Shown here: positions 26,275-35,501 of the stretch, one piece after another
How positions within the stretch are numbered: position 1 is the first letter of the stretch
Layout: each line of letters starts with the position of its first letter
Source of the DNA: UBA10649 sp965227045
GTDB lineage: Bacteria > Actinomycetota > Actinomycetes > S36-B12
NCBI GenBank assembly: GCA_965227045.1
Contig: OZ245718.1
Coordinates: 682,001 to 746,000, forward strand
Reading direction: 5' to 3'
DNA length: 64,000 nucleotides
The notes under the pieces: generated by a model
What the model saw: only the letters and a program-made list of their open reading frames with translations
Told to the model about the DNA's origin: nothing
Databases searched by the model: none
Translations under genes and position numbers: made by a program

Positions 26275-27149
26275 CGTGCCCTCGGGTGACTCGTCGCGTA
26301 GACCTGACGCAGCGTGTCGACGGTCACCATCGTGTAGATCTGGGTCGTCGTCACCGACGCGTGCCCGAGCAGTTCCTGCACGACGCGCACGTCGGCTCCC
26401 CCTTCGATGAGATGCGTGGCAAAACTGTGGCGCAGCGTATGCGGCCCCACGACGCTGGTGAGTCCCGAGCGCTCGGCCGCCGCGCGGACCACGGCATACG
26501 CGCTCTGCCGCGACAGCGGCCTGCCCAGTGAGTTGAGGAACAGCCGCGGCGTCCCCCGTCCCTTCGTCGCGAGCGCCGGGCGCCCGCGAATCAGGTACGC
26601 ATCCACCGCGAGCGCGGCGAACTCGCCGAGGGGAAGGAGCCGCTGCTTGCTGCCCTTTCCGGTGACGATGACAGTCATCGTCTCGAGGTCGACGTCGTCG
26701 ACGTCGAGGTCGATGACCTCGGAGATGCGCGTCCCTGTTCCGTATAGGAATTCCACGAGCGCGCGATCGCGCAGGCCGGTCGGGGTCTCGATGTCACCAG
26801 CATTCTCGATGAGCACGGCAACCTGGTCGTACGGCAGCGCCTTCGGCAGCCGCCTCGGGATGGTCGGCGGACTCACATCGCGCGCCGGATCGGTCGCCGT
26901 CATGCCCTCGCGCGTGACGAAGCGGTGGAAGGAGCGGACCGAGACGACGGTTCGAGCCGCGCTCGAGGCACTCAACGCCGGCCGCTGCGGGGTCTCCTGC
27001 CTCAGGGATGCGACGAAGTCCGCGACATCGTTCTGCGTCACGGCGTCAATCCGGGTGAGGCCGCGGTCCGAGCACCACAACTCGTAGCGGGCGAGGTCGC
27101 GCGTGTAGGCGGACACGGTGTTGGACGCCAGCCCTCGCTCGATCGTCAC
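26271..27149 (-). CDS. xerD: Site-specific tyrosine recombinase XerD
   Basis: A tyrosine recombinase of 292 residues from GTG 27149. Catalytic residues are visible: Arg in YGTGTRISEVI, Lys in GKGSKQR, HTLRHSFATHL, the second His in LLGHASVTTT, and Tyr in TQIYTMV. XerD acts with XerC at dif to resolve chromosome dimers. In-frame upstream codons encode SITDAIAGYLAHV, which looks like the normal XerD N-terminus, but no ATG/GTG/TTG precedes it after the ald stop. The true start may be a rare codon such as CTG or ATC near 27190. Confidence 0.92.
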   Translation of the reverse strand: MTIERGLASNTVSAYTRDLARYELWCSDRGLTRIDAVTQNDVADFVASLRQETPQRPALSASSAARTVVSVRSFHRFVTREGMTATDPARDVSPPTIPRRLPKALPYDQVAVLIENAGDIETPTGLRDRALVEFLYGTGTRISEVIDLDVDDVDLETMTVIVTGKGSKQRLLPLGEFAALAVDAYLIRGRPALATKGRGTPRLFLNSLGRPLSRQSAYAVVRAAAERSGLTSVVGPHTLRHSFATHLIEGGADVRVVQELLGHASVTTTQIYTMVTVDTLRQVYATSHPRAR

Positions 27150-27187
27150 GTGGGCGAGGTAGCCGGCGATCGCGTCCGTGATCGATG

Positions 27188-28303
27188 TCAGGCGAGCACG
27201 TCCTCGAGCGACACGCTTGGCATTCCAAAGCTCTCGGCAACCGCAGCGTAGGTGACCTGGCCCGCGTGGATGTTGAGCCCGAGTGCGAGCGAGTGGTCCT
27301 CGCGCAGCGCCTGCTGCCAGCCCTTGTCGGCGAGGGCCAGTGCATACGGCAGCGTGACGTTGGTCAGCGCGTAAGTGGACGTGTTGGGGACCGCGCCCGG
27401 CATGTTCGCGACGCAGTAGAAGACCGAGTTGTGCACGGTGTACGTCGGGTCGGCGTGCGTGGTGGGCCGGGAGTCCTCGAAGCAGCCACCCTGATCGATC
27501 GCGATGTCGACAAGCACCGACCCGGGCTTCATCCGCGAGACCAGCTCGTTCGTGACCAGCTTCGGCGCTTTCGCGCCTGGCACGAGAACGGCACCGATCA
27601 CCATGTCGGCGTCGAGGCAGGCTCGCTCGATCTCGTATGCGTTCGACGCGACGGTCTGCATATGGCCCTGGTAGATCGCATCGATCTGACGCAGTCGCGC
27701 GATGTTCCGGTCCAAGAGCAGCACCTCTGCCTGCATCCCCAGGGCGATGGCCGCGGCATTCGCTCCCGATACTCCGGCTCCGATCACGACAACCTTCGCC
27801 GCGTACGTGCCGGAGACGCCGCCCATGAGGACCCCACGGCCGCCATGCGCCCGCATCAGCGCCTGGGCGCCGACCTGAGGAGCGAGACGGCCCGCGACCT
27901 CGGACATCGGGGCGAGAAGAGGCAGGGACCGGTCGTCGAGTTCGACGGTCTCGTACGCGATTGCGGTGACGCCGCGCGCGACGAGTTCCTCGGTGAGCGC
28001 ACGGTCGGCCGCGAGATGCAGGTAGGTGAAGAGGACCTGGCCCGCGCGCATGCGTGGGTATTCGACGGCAATCGGCTCCTTGACCTTCAAGATCATGTCC
28101 GCGGCGGCCCAGACCTCGTCGGCGGTCGCCAGGATCGTCGCGCCGGCAGCCACGTAGTCGGCGTTCGGGATCGAGGACCCCACTCCGGCGTCGGTCTCGA
28201 TGACGACCTCGTGGCCGTGGCGGACCAGCTCGAAGACGCCTGCCGGGGTGATCGCCACACGATATTCGTGATTCTTGATCTCTCGCGGGATGCCGACCTT
28301 CAC
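27188..28303 (-). CDS. ald: Alanine dehydrogenase
   Basis: A 371-residue enzyme of normal length. MKVGIPREIKNHEYRVAITP begins the protein, followed by LKVKEPIAVEYPRM, the substrate-side FTYLHLAAD, the NAD-binding VVVIGAGVSGANAAAIALGM and the conserved DQGGCFED. It interconverts alanine and pyruvate with NAD. The ATG is at 28303; a 60 bp gap separates it from the NUDIX gene. Confidence 0.96.
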   Translation of the reverse strand: MKVGIPREIKNHEYRVAITPAGVFELVRHGHEVVIETDAGVGSSIPNADYVAAGATILATADEVWAAADMILKVKEPIAVEYPRMRAGQVLFTYLHLAADRALTEELVARGVTAIAYETVELDDRSLPLLAPMSEVAGRLAPQVGAQALMRAHGGRGVLMGGVSGTYAAKVVVIGAGVSGANAAAIALGMQAEVLLLDRNIARLRQIDAIYQGHMQTVASNAYEIERACLDADMVIGAVLVPGAKAPKLVTNELVSRMKPGSVLVDIAIDQGGCFEDSRPTTHADPTYTVHNSVFYCVANMPGAVPNTSTYALTNVTLPYALALADKGWQQALREDHSLALGLNIHAGQVTYAAVAESFGMPSVSLEDVLA

Positions 28304-28364
28304 ATGTGCCTGCCTCGTCCGTGGACCCCGGGCCGGGACCCTGTGCCTAGCCTAAGGTCGCGCC

Positions 28365-29048
28365 CTAGTGCGCAGGGCGAAGGAACACCCGATCACTCGC
28401 GACGAGGTGGTCGCGAGCCGGCCACGGTGCGTCTGCGGGGCGAAGGTCGGACCAGTCATCGGTGCGCGAGGACCAGGCGGCGAGCACGCCGGCGACGCCG
28501 TGCGGGCTGCCGACCTTGCCGCTCATGACCAACGCGCGAGCCTCGTCGAGGTCGACCCAGGCCTGCGGGAGGAAGGCCTCCTCGGCCTCGCCGGTTCGGT
28601 GCCGACCGCCCGCGATCTCGCGCAGGTCTCGGGCCAGGTAGATGCGGATGGCCTCCGACGACCCGCCCGGGCTATTGAAGAGGTCGACGAGGACGTGCCA
28701 CTCCCCCGCTACAAGGCCGGCCTCCTCGGCCAGCTCGCGGGCCGCCGTGTCCTGGGCTGGCTCACCGGTGACGTCCAGAAGTCCGGCGGGCGGCTCGAAC
28801 AGGTACATGCCGACCGGATGCCGGTACTGCCGGATGAGCAGGACACGGTCCTGATCATCGAGGGCGATGATCGCCACCGCGCCAGGATGCAACTGGATGT
28901 CGCGTGTTATCGACGAGGTCCCGAAGTCGACGACGTCGCTGACGATCTCCCAGACGTTGCCGACGAACTGCACGTCGCGGCTGAGGACGGGTCGAGACTG
29001 TCCTGCGTCGACGACCGGGCCGTTCCAGACCTCGGGCTCGTCGGTCAT
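28365..29048 (-). CDS. NUDIX hydrolase, ADP-ribose pyrophosphatase type
   Basis: A 227-residue protein. The N-terminal domain (VQFVGNVWEIVSDVVDFG) and central Nudix box (PPAGLLDVTGEPAQ ... ARELAEEAGL) match actinobacterial ADP-ribose pyrophosphatases. It should split ADP-ribose into AMP and ribose-5-phosphate. Its ATG overlaps the pyrG stop (ATGA), and this gene pair is conserved across actinobacteria. Confidence 0.9.
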   Translation of the reverse strand: MTDEPEVWNGPVVDAGQSRPVLSRDVQFVGNVWEIVSDVVDFGTSSITRDIQLHPGAVAIIALDDQDRVLLIRQYRHPVGMYLFEPPAGLLDVTGEPAQDTAARELAEEAGLVAGEWHVLVDLFNSPGGSSEAIRIYLARDLREIAGGRHRTGEAEEAFLPQAWVDLDEARALVMSGKVGSPHGVAGVLAAWSSRTDDWSDLRPADAPWPARDHLVASDRVFLRPAH

Positions 29049-30703
29049 CCCTGCGCTAGTGCTTCGTGCTGCTGCTGGGAGTGCGCGAGCGAGGCCGCGA
29101 CGAGCCCGGCGAACAGCGGGTGCGCGCGGGTGGGTCGGGAACGGAACTCCGGGTGCGCCTGGGTGCCGACGTAGTACGGATGAGTCTCGGCGGGCAGCTC
29201 GACGAACTCCACCAGCCGGCCGTCGGGCGAGGTGCCGGAGAAGCGAAGGCCTGCCGCCTCGAGCTGCGGGCGGTACGCGTTCGCGACCTCGTAGCGGTGG
29301 CGATGGCGCTCGTCGACGTACGGAAGCCCGTACACGTTCGCGACCTGGGAGCCCTCGGCGAGCTTCGCGGGATACAGGCCAAGGCGCATCGTGCCGCCCA
29401 TGTCGCGCTCGCCCGAGACCACGTCACGCTGATCGGCCATGGTGGCGACGACCGGATGCGGCGTGGACTCGTCGAACTCGAGCGAGTTCGCGCCTTCGAG
29501 CCCGACAACGTTCCTGGAGTATTCGATGACCATGCACTGCAGCCCCAGGCACAGGCCGAGCGCTGGCAGCCGGTTCTCACGTGCGTAGCGCAGCGCCCCC
29601 AGCTTGCCCTCGATTCCGCGAACCCCGAACCCGCCCGGAACGACGATGCCGTCGAGGTCGCCGAGGTTGCGCTCCGCGCCTTCGGGTGTCGCGCAGTCGT
29701 CGCTGGACACCCAGCGGATATTCACGCGGCAGTCGTTGTGGAATCCGCCGGCGCGCATGGCCTCGGTGACCGACAGGTAGGCGTCGGGCAGGTCGATGTA
29801 CTTGCCGACGAGTCCGATCGTGACCTCGTTCGCTGGCTTGTGGACGCGGCGCAGCAGTTCGTCCCACACCGTCCAGTCGACATCGCGGAACGGCAGGTCC
29901 AGGCGCCGGACCACATACGCATCAAGGCCTTCGCGGTGGAGGACCTTGGGGATGTCGTAGATGCTCGCCGCGTCGACGGCGGCGACCACCGCCTCGGTGT
30001 CGACGTCGCACATCAGCGAGATCTTGCGCTTGATGCTCGACGGGACCTCGCGGTCGGCGCGGAGCACGATCGCGTCGGGCTGGATGCCGATATTGCGAAG
30101 GGAGGCGACCGAGTGCTGCGTGGGCTTGGTCTTCAGCTCGCCGGATGGGCCGATGTACGGAAGCAGCGAGACGTGCAGGAAGAAGACGTTCTCGCGACCG
30201 ATCTCGTGGCGGACCTGGCGGATCGCCTCGAGGAACGGGAGGGACTCGATGTCTCCGACGGTGCCGCCGACCTCGGTGATGACGACGTCGACATCGGGAC
30301 TGGCCATGCGTCGGATGCGTGACTTGATCTCATTCGTGATGTGCGGGATCACCTGGACGGTGTCGCCGAGGTACTCCCCGCGTCGCTCCTTGGCGATGAC
30401 CGTCGAGTACACCTGACCGGTCGTGACGTTGGCCGAGCCATGGAGGTCGGTGTCCAAAAAGCGTTCGTAGTGGCCGACATCGAGGTCGGTCTCAGCACCG
30501 TCGTCGGTGACGAAGACCTCGCCGTGCTGGAACGGATTCATCGTGCCGGGATCGACGTTCAGGTACGGATCCAGCTTCTGCATCGTGACGCGAAGCCCGC
30601 GAGCTTTCAGCAGGCTGCCGAGTGAAGAGGCGGTGAGGCCCTTACCCAGTGAGGAGGCGACGCCCCCGGTGACAAACAGGTGCTTGGTCGTCGTTTTCTC
30701 CAT
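29045..30703 (-). CDS. pyrG: CTP synthase
   Basis: A 552-residue enzyme. The start at 30703 gives MEKTTTKHLFVTGGVASSLG, the classical N-terminus; the open frame upstream has no family similarity. The synthetase domain has GKGLTASSLG and DPYLNVDPGTMNPFQHGEV. The C-terminal class I glutamine amidotransferase has GGFGVRG, the nucleophile in LGLCLGLQ and the HPEF His-Glu pair. It makes CTP from UTP, ATP and glutamine. It is coupled to the downstream NUDIX gene. Confidence 0.97.
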   Translation of the reverse strand: MEKTTTKHLFVTGGVASSLGKGLTASSLGSLLKARGLRVTMQKLDPYLNVDPGTMNPFQHGEVFVTDDGAETDLDVGHYERFLDTDLHGSANVTTGQVYSTVIAKERRGEYLGDTVQVIPHITNEIKSRIRRMASPDVDVVITEVGGTVGDIESLPFLEAIRQVRHEIGRENVFFLHVSLLPYIGPSGELKTKPTQHSVASLRNIGIQPDAIVLRADREVPSSIKRKISLMCDVDTEAVVAAVDAASIYDIPKVLHREGLDAYVVRRLDLPFRDVDWTVWDELLRRVHKPANEVTIGLVGKYIDLPDAYLSVTEAMRAGGFHNDCRVNIRWVSSDDCATPEGAERNLGDLDGIVVPGGFGVRGIEGKLGALRYARENRLPALGLCLGLQCMVIEYSRNVVGLEGANSLEFDESTPHPVVATMADQRDVVSGERDMGGTMRLGLYPAKLAEGSQVANVYGLPYVDERHRHRYEVANAYRPQLEAAGLRFSGTSPDGRLVEFVELPAETHPYYVGTQAHPEFRSRPTRAHPLFAGLVAASLAHSQQQHEALAQG

Positions 30704-30717
30704 GGAAGACCAGACTA

Positions 30718-31266
30718 TCAGCGGCTCGCGTCTTCGTCGGCGCCGGACGCGCGGAGAGCGGCGAGCGCTTCGGCTTCTGAGGGCCTGGGCTGCGCAAGCA
30801 CCGACCCGATCTGGCGCGCGTCTGCGGCGATCGTGTCGAAGCGCGCCCGCTCGGCAACGATGAGCCCGAGGACGGCGTCGCGTGCCTGTTGCTGCGCCGT
30901 CTGCCACGGCAGGAGCGTGGTGCCATTCACCGACTCGGCGAGTTCGGTGAGCGTGGCCGCTGCCTCGGCGGCACTGCGCTCCACGAGGGCTCGAAGATCG
31001 GCCTGGACATCCTCGGGCACCTCGGTCGACCAGATCATCGGGCTCGCGTAGGCCAGCGTGGATGTCACCTGACCCTCGCCGATCCGCGCGCGGTCCTGGG
31101 CCTGCAACACGGCCGCGCTCAACGTTTCGTTCGCGGCACTCTTCGTGCGGTCCGACCACACCAGGAACCCCGCGACGGCGGCGATCACCAGCACCACCGC
31201 GAGGCCCGTGATCCATGACCACCGTCGCCGCGGCGGGGCCTCGGTCGCGAGGTACTCGATCGTCAC
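30718..31266 (-). CDS. Hypothetical membrane-anchored protein between recN and pyrG
   Basis: A 182-residue protein starting at GTG within the recN stop (GTGA). Basic residues (PPRRRWSW) precede one transmembrane helix at about 18-38 (ITGLAVVLVIAAVAGFLVW), and the remaining 140 residues lie outside and look helical. No domain is recognised. The coupling to recN suggests a stable linkage but gives no function. Confidence 0.75.
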   Translation of the reverse strand: MTIEYLATEAPPRRRWSWITGLAVVLVIAAVAGFLVWSDRTKSAANETLSAAVLQAQDRARIGEGQVTSTLAYASPMIWSTEVPEDVQADLRALVERSAAEAAATLTELAESVNGTTLLPWQTAQQQARDAVLGLIVAERARFDTIAADARQIGSVLAQPRPSEAEALAALRASGADEDASR

Positions 31267-32984
31267 GCGCGTTCGCCCGCCGCGAGAGCGAGCAGTTCGG
31301 CCGCGTGCTCGGCACCCGACTGGGAATCCTCCAGTCCCGACAGCATGCGCACGAGTTCGCGGACCCGGTCCTCGCCCTCGACCGCACTGACGCTGGCCGC
31401 CGTCACCCGGCCGTCCTGGTCCTTCGACACGACGACATGACGATCCGCGAATGCCGCAACCTGGGGCAGGTGGGTGACGACGATGACCTGCGCCGTGCGC
31501 GCGAGCCGGGCCAGCCTGCGCCCGACCTCGACCGCTACCTTGCCGCCGATGCCGGCGTCGACCTCGTCGAAGACGAACGTCGGCACGCTGTTGACGCCGG
31601 CGAGCACGACCTCGATGGCGAGCATGATCCGTGACAGTTCGCCACCGGACGCGCCCCGGGCCAGCGGCCTGGGCTCGCTTCCGGCATGCGGCTTGAGGAG
31701 CATCGCGACGGTGTCCGCTCCGTCAACGGTGAACTTCGTGATCTCGATCGTGGTGTCGAGGGCGATGCTGAGTTCGGCATCCGCCATGGCGAGCGCATGC
31801 AGTTCCTCGCTGACCGCGCGTGAGAACGCGCCTGCGGCAGCGGTGCGCTGCTTGGTCAGACGAGCCGCCAGCGCCGTGGTGGATTCGCGAAGCCGCGCGG
31901 CCTGCTCGGTGAGCTGCTCGATGCGGGCGTCGGCGCCGTCGGCTGCGCCTACCTTCTGCTCGGCGGACGCCCACCAGTCCAGGACATCGTCGAGCCCGGG
32001 GCCGTAGCGACGCTTGAGCGCCGAGATCTGCTGGCGCCGCTCCTCGACCGCGGCCTGCTGCTGGGGATCGGCGTCGATGCCCTGCAGGTAGTGGCCCAGT
32101 TCGGCCGCGACCGAATCGACCCCCGCGACGAGCCCGTCGAACTGGGCAAGCAGCGGCAGCAGACTCGCGTCGAGCGCGGCTGCCCTGTCGACGGACCGCC
32201 GCGCCTGGGCCACGGATTCCGCGGCGCTGGTCACCGACGCATCGTCATCCCCGGCGAGCAGTGCGCGGGCACTGCCGATCTCGGCTATCAGGTCGGTCGA
32301 GTGCGCCAGAACGGTCGCCTGCGACTTCAGCGCCTCGTCCTCGCCCGACACCGGCTGCACTGCCGCGATCTCGTCGATGCCGTGGCGCAGCAGTGCCGCG
32401 TCGCGAAGCCGTTCCGTGCGGCTGTCAACGAGTTCGCGAAGTTCCGACTCGGCCTCTCGCCAGTCGGCGAAGGCGGTGCGGTACTCGCCGATCGTCGCGG
32501 CCAGCTTCGCTCCGCCGAATCTGTCAAGCAGATCGCGCTGCTGGCGAGCCTCGCGGAGCAGTGCCTGGTCGGACTGGCCGTGCACAGCGATCAGGTGCTC
32601 GGTGATCTCGGCGAGGACGCCGGCAGGCACGCTGCGGCCACCGGCGAATGCCTTGCTCCGGCCCTCGGCGGCAACGGAGCGGCTGAGCAGCAGGACGACA
32701 CGTCCCCCGTCGATTTCGACGTCGGCGCCGGCCTCCTCGAGCCGCGCGACCACGTCGACCGCGTCGGCCGGATCGAGCAGCCACTCGCCATCGGCGTCCG
32801 CGCGCGGAGAGCCCGTGCGCACATCGCCGGCGTCGGCCTTGCGTCCCATGATCAGTCCGAGCCCGCTGAGCACCATCGTCTTGCCGGCTCCGGTCTCCCC
32901 GGTGAGCACGGTCAGTCCTGGCGAGAACGGCACGACGGCGTCGTCGATCACCCCGAGACCGCGGATGCGCAACTCGCTGATCAT
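31263..32984 (-). CDS. recN: DNA repair protein RecN
   Basis: A 573-residue SMC-like ATPase. Start at 32984 (MISELRIRGLGVIDDAVVPF) with Walker A TGETGAGKTMVLSGL. The middle is a long coiled coil. The C-terminal ASGGELSRIMLAIEVVLAG signature is followed by FVFDEVDAGIGGKVAVEVG. RecN gathers and tethers broken DNA ends for recombination. It overlaps nadK (ATGA) upstream and the membrane-protein gene downstream. Confidence 0.96.
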   Translation of the reverse strand: MISELRIRGLGVIDDAVVPFSPGLTVLTGETGAGKTMVLSGLGLIMGRKADAGDVRTGSPRADADGEWLLDPADAVDVVARLEEAGADVEIDGGRVVLLLSRSVAAEGRSKAFAGGRSVPAGVLAEITEHLIAVHGQSDQALLREARQQRDLLDRFGGAKLAATIGEYRTAFADWREAESELRELVDSRTERLRDAALLRHGIDEIAAVQPVSGEDEALKSQATVLAHSTDLIAEIGSARALLAGDDDASVTSAAESVAQARRSVDRAAALDASLLPLLAQFDGLVAGVDSVAAELGHYLQGIDADPQQQAAVEERRQQISALKRRYGPGLDDVLDWWASAEQKVGAADGADARIEQLTEQAARLRESTTALAARLTKQRTAAAGAFSRAVSEELHALAMADAELSIALDTTIEITKFTVDGADTVAMLLKPHAGSEPRPLARGASGGELSRIMLAIEVVLAGVNSVPTFVFDEVDAGIGGKVAVEVGRRLARLARTAQVIVVTHLPQVAAFADRHVVVSKDQDGRVTAASVSAVEGEDRVRELVRMLSGLEDSQSGAEHAAELLALAAGERA

Positions 32985-33910
32985 GCGCCCTCCGACCGCC
33001 GTCCCCGCCACCCTGCGACGGGCAGCTCGAACTTGGCGACAAGGCGATCGGTGAACGGCGCCTTCGCCAGGCGGGCGAACCGCACGGGCTTCGGGTGCTG
33101 CCGAACCTCGATGCGACTGTCACCGGACACGTCGATCATGCGGCGTCCGTCGGCGGACATCAGCGCGGATACGTCGTGGCCGGCCTCGAAAGCGACGACG
33201 GACGTGGGCGAGACGACGAGCGGTCGGGCGAACAGCGCATGCGCACTGAGCGGCACGACCAGCATTGCCGACACCTCGGGCCAGATCACCGGTCCCCCGG
33301 CGGAGAATGCGTAGGCCGTGGAGCCAGTCGGTGACGCGCACACGACTCCGTCGCATCCCCAACGAGACAGCGGACGGCCATCGACCTCGACGACGATGTC
33401 GATGATGCGCTCGCGGGCGCGCTTCTCGAGCGCCATCTCGTTCAGCGCCCAGGTCTGATGCAGGAGCTCGCCGCTGTGAAGGATGCGGATGTCGAGAGTC
33501 ATGCGCTCCTCGACCTCCCACCGACGGTTCACGATGGCATCGACGACGGCGGACAGATCGTCAGGCTCGGCCTCGGCCAGGAATCCGACGTGCCCGAGGT
33601 TCACGCCGAACAGCGGCGCCTCGCTGCCGCGCGCGAGCTCGGCCGCGCGAAGGACGGTGCCGTCTCCCCCGAGGACGACGACGACGTCGGCTCCATCGGC
33701 CGCGTGCTCATCGGAATCGACGACGGTCACGGCTGCGTCGACTGCGGGCCCGCCCGCCGCGAGAATCGCGTCGCGATCCTCGTTGGTCACCACGACCTCC
33801 GCGCCAGACGCGATGAGAGCCCCGATGACGGACGTCAGGACACCGGTCGCCTCGGTGCTGCGATGGTTGACGACAAGAAGGACACGCCTTGTCGCGGTGT
33901 CGTCTGTCAC
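32981..33910 (-). CDS. nadK: NAD kinase
   Basis: A 309-residue protein, GTG start. VVVLGGDGTVLRAAELA is the GGDG motif of NAD kinases; NLGHVGFLAEAEPDDL and SPTGSTAYAFSAGGPV follow at the normal distances. It makes NADP from NAD. Overlaps of four bases on both sides tie it to tlyA and recN, the conserved actinobacterial trio. Confidence 0.96.
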   Translation of the reverse strand: MTDDTATRRVLLVVNHRSTEATGVLTSVIGALIASGAEVVVTNEDRDAILAAGGPAVDAAVTVVDSDEHAADGADVVVVLGGDGTVLRAAELARGSEAPLFGVNLGHVGFLAEAEPDDLSAVVDAIVNRRWEVEERMTLDIRILHSGELLHQTWALNEMALEKRARERIIDIVVEVDGRPLSRWGCDGVVCASPTGSTAYAFSAGGPVIWPEVSAMLVVPLSAHALFARPLVVSPTSVVAFEAGHDVSALMSADGRRMIDVSGDSRIEVRQHPKPVRFARLAKAPFTDRLVAKFELPVAGWRGRRSEGA

Positions 33911-34737
33911 TGCGGTCCCTCACTCACGGCCCTGGCGATCGCGTCGACGAGCGATGCGCTGTCAAGGCATCGTCCGTCCGAGGTACCCATCCTGCCGTTC
34001 GACCGTGCGAGCCACAGGAAGTACTCCACGTTGCCGCTCGGCCCGGGCAGCGGACTGGCGACCACGTCGACGACTCCCAGGCCCGCCGCGCCGGCCGCTG
34101 CGGCGACTCCGGCAACCGCGGACTCCCGCAGCGCGGGCTCCCGAACCACTCCGTCTCCCACGGCGGCCCGACCCACTTCGAACTGCGGCTTGACCATCAG
34201 CACGAAGTCGCACGAGGCGAGTGCCACGGCTGAGAGCGCAGGGATGACCAGGCCGAGCGGAATGAACGACAGGTCGGCGACGACCATGTCGGGCCTGAAC
34301 GGCACATCGGCCACGTCGAGATTGCGGACGTTCGTGCGCTCAAGGACCTCGACCCGCGGATCGGTTCTCACCGGCCAGGCCAGCTGCCCGTATCCGACGT
34401 CGACGGCGAGCACCCGCGCCGCACCGCGCTCGAGCAGCACCTGGGTGAATCCACCGGTCGAGGCCCCCGCATCCAGGCACATGCGGTCAGCCACCCGGAT
34501 CGCCGAGAAGCGGTCGAGGGCTCCGATGAGCTTGTGGGCGCCGCGTGAGACGTAGTGCGCATGGGGGTCGTCGTCGATGACGACGATCGCGTCGGAGTCC
34601 TCGACCTGGGTGGCTGGCTTCGTGGCGAACGCCCCTCGCACCTTGACCAGTCCGGCGTCGATCAGCTCGCGTGCATGGTCGCGCGAACGGGCCAGTCCGC
34701 GCCGCACGAGCTCGGTATCAAGGCGCCGACGAGCCAC
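33907..34737 (-). CDS. tlyA: TlyA, 16S/23S rRNA 2'-O-methyltransferase
   Basis: A 276-residue protein. An N-terminal S4 RNA-binding domain (RRRLDTELVRRGLARSR) is followed by an FtsJ-like methyltransferase: YVSRGAHKLIGALD, the SAM loop LDAGASTGGFTQVLLERGA, and VADLSFIPLG with Asp. TlyA methylates 16S C1409 and 23S C1920 in mycobacteria, which creates the capreomycin site; the same role is expected here. Confidence 0.94.
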   Translation of the reverse strand: MARRRLDTELVRRGLARSRDHARELIDAGLVKVRGAFATKPATQVEDSDAIVVIDDDPHAHYVSRGAHKLIGALDRFSAIRVADRMCLDAGASTGGFTQVLLERGAARVLAVDVGYGQLAWPVRTDPRVEVLERTNVRNLDVADVPFRPDMVVADLSFIPLGLVIPALSAVALASCDFVLMVKPQFEVGRAAVGDGVVREPALRESAVAGVAAAAGAAGLGVVDVVASPLPGPSGNVEYFLWLARSNGRMGTSDGRCLDSASLVDAIARAVSEGPQ

Positions 34738-34761
34738 GACGCACCCGTCCCGCAGCAGCGC

Positions 34762-34995
34762 TCAGGACGAGGCCGAGTCGAGATCGGCCAGGGTGCTGCG
34801 CAGCTGCTGATGGACCTCGTCGAAGACCGGCGCATGCGTGGAGACGTCGTCGGGATCGAGGGTGGTCAGCAGGTCGAGCGCGGCATCGACCCGGTGCTCG
34901 CCGGTCGGCTCCCACACGGGAAGCACGAGCTCCTCCTCGACCTCTTCGACCAGGACGAGGTCTTCGTCAGCAGTATCGAACTCGGCGGCGGTCAT
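34762..34995 (-). CDS. Small acidic hypothetical protein (77 aa)
   Basis: A 77-residue, strongly acidic protein (DTADEDLVLVEEVEEELVLP near the start, then a helical second half DAALDLLTTLD ... FDEVHQQLRSTLADLD). Its ATG overlaps the stop of the upstream gene (ATGA), and tlyA follows 24 bp downstream. Small proteins of this kind commonly sit before tlyA in actinobacteria. No function is known to me. Confidence 0.7.
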   Translation of the reverse strand: MTAAEFDTADEDLVLVEEVEEELVLPVWEPTGEHRVDAALDLLTTLDPDDVSTHAPVFDEVHQQLRSTLADLDSASS

Positions 34996-35474
34996 GACGG
35001 CGCGCCTGCCTCGGGCACGATGATGCGCTTCTTCTTCACGGCCGGCGCGGGTGCTGGCTCCTCGGCCGCTGGCTCATCAGGCGCTACGGCCTCGGTTGGC
35101 ACGGGCGCGTCGGGCGCATCTGTGTAAGGAGCGTGCGCCGAGACGTCGAGATCGGCAATCTGCTTCTCCAGGCGCTGCACGTGACGGCGCAGCGCTGCCA
35201 GCTCGTCCTCGCGAACAAAGCCCATGCGCCCCACCGCGCGATCTACTTCCGCGCGGATCATGCCGACGAGCATCTCCCGGTTGTTGCGGCTCGTCGTGAC
35301 GAGGTCGTCGGCAAGTTCTTGAACCTGACCCATCATCTCGGGAGCGGGCATCGCTCGCGTCGACAAGGACAGGCCTTGGGCCAGCAGCGCGCTGACCGCG
35401 TCGCGGGCCTTGCTCGTCGTCGCCTCGGTGACTCCGCTCGCCAATTGGAGGTAGGTGCGTAGATCGTCCAGCAC
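34992..35474 (-). CDS. Coiled-coil / phasin-like hypothetical protein
   Basis: A 160-residue protein. Residues 1-115 are helical and look like a phasin or poly-hydroxyalkanoate-granule-type fold (YLQLASGVTEATTSKARDAV, then an arm ending in LAALRRHVQRLEKQIADLD). The last 45 residues are Pro/Ala/Glu-rich and end in basic VKKKRIIVPEAG. GTG start at 35474. The gene is coupled to the small acidic protein; a structural or envelope role is possible but not shown. Confidence 0.65.
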   Translation of the reverse strand: MLDDLRTYLQLASGVTEATTSKARDAVSALLAQGLSLSTRAMPAPEMMGQVQELADDLVTTSRNNREMLVGMIRAEVDRAVGRMGFVREDELAALRRHVQRLEKQIADLDVSAHAPYTDAPDAPVPTEAVAPDEPAAEEPAPAPAVKKKRIIVPEAGAPS

Positions 35475-35501
35475 GGTGTCGGCTCCTTCAGTGCACGTCG
35501 T

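Noticed and set aside
26271..27149. XerD as the integrase of an island
   Set aside because: It lies in the conserved ald/parA/scpA context and has the full-length chromosomal XerD layout.
30704..31387. N-terminal extension of CTP synthase
   Set aside because: The family starts at the MEKTTTKHLFVTGG segment; the upstream frame overlaps another gene and is Arg-rich shadow sequence.
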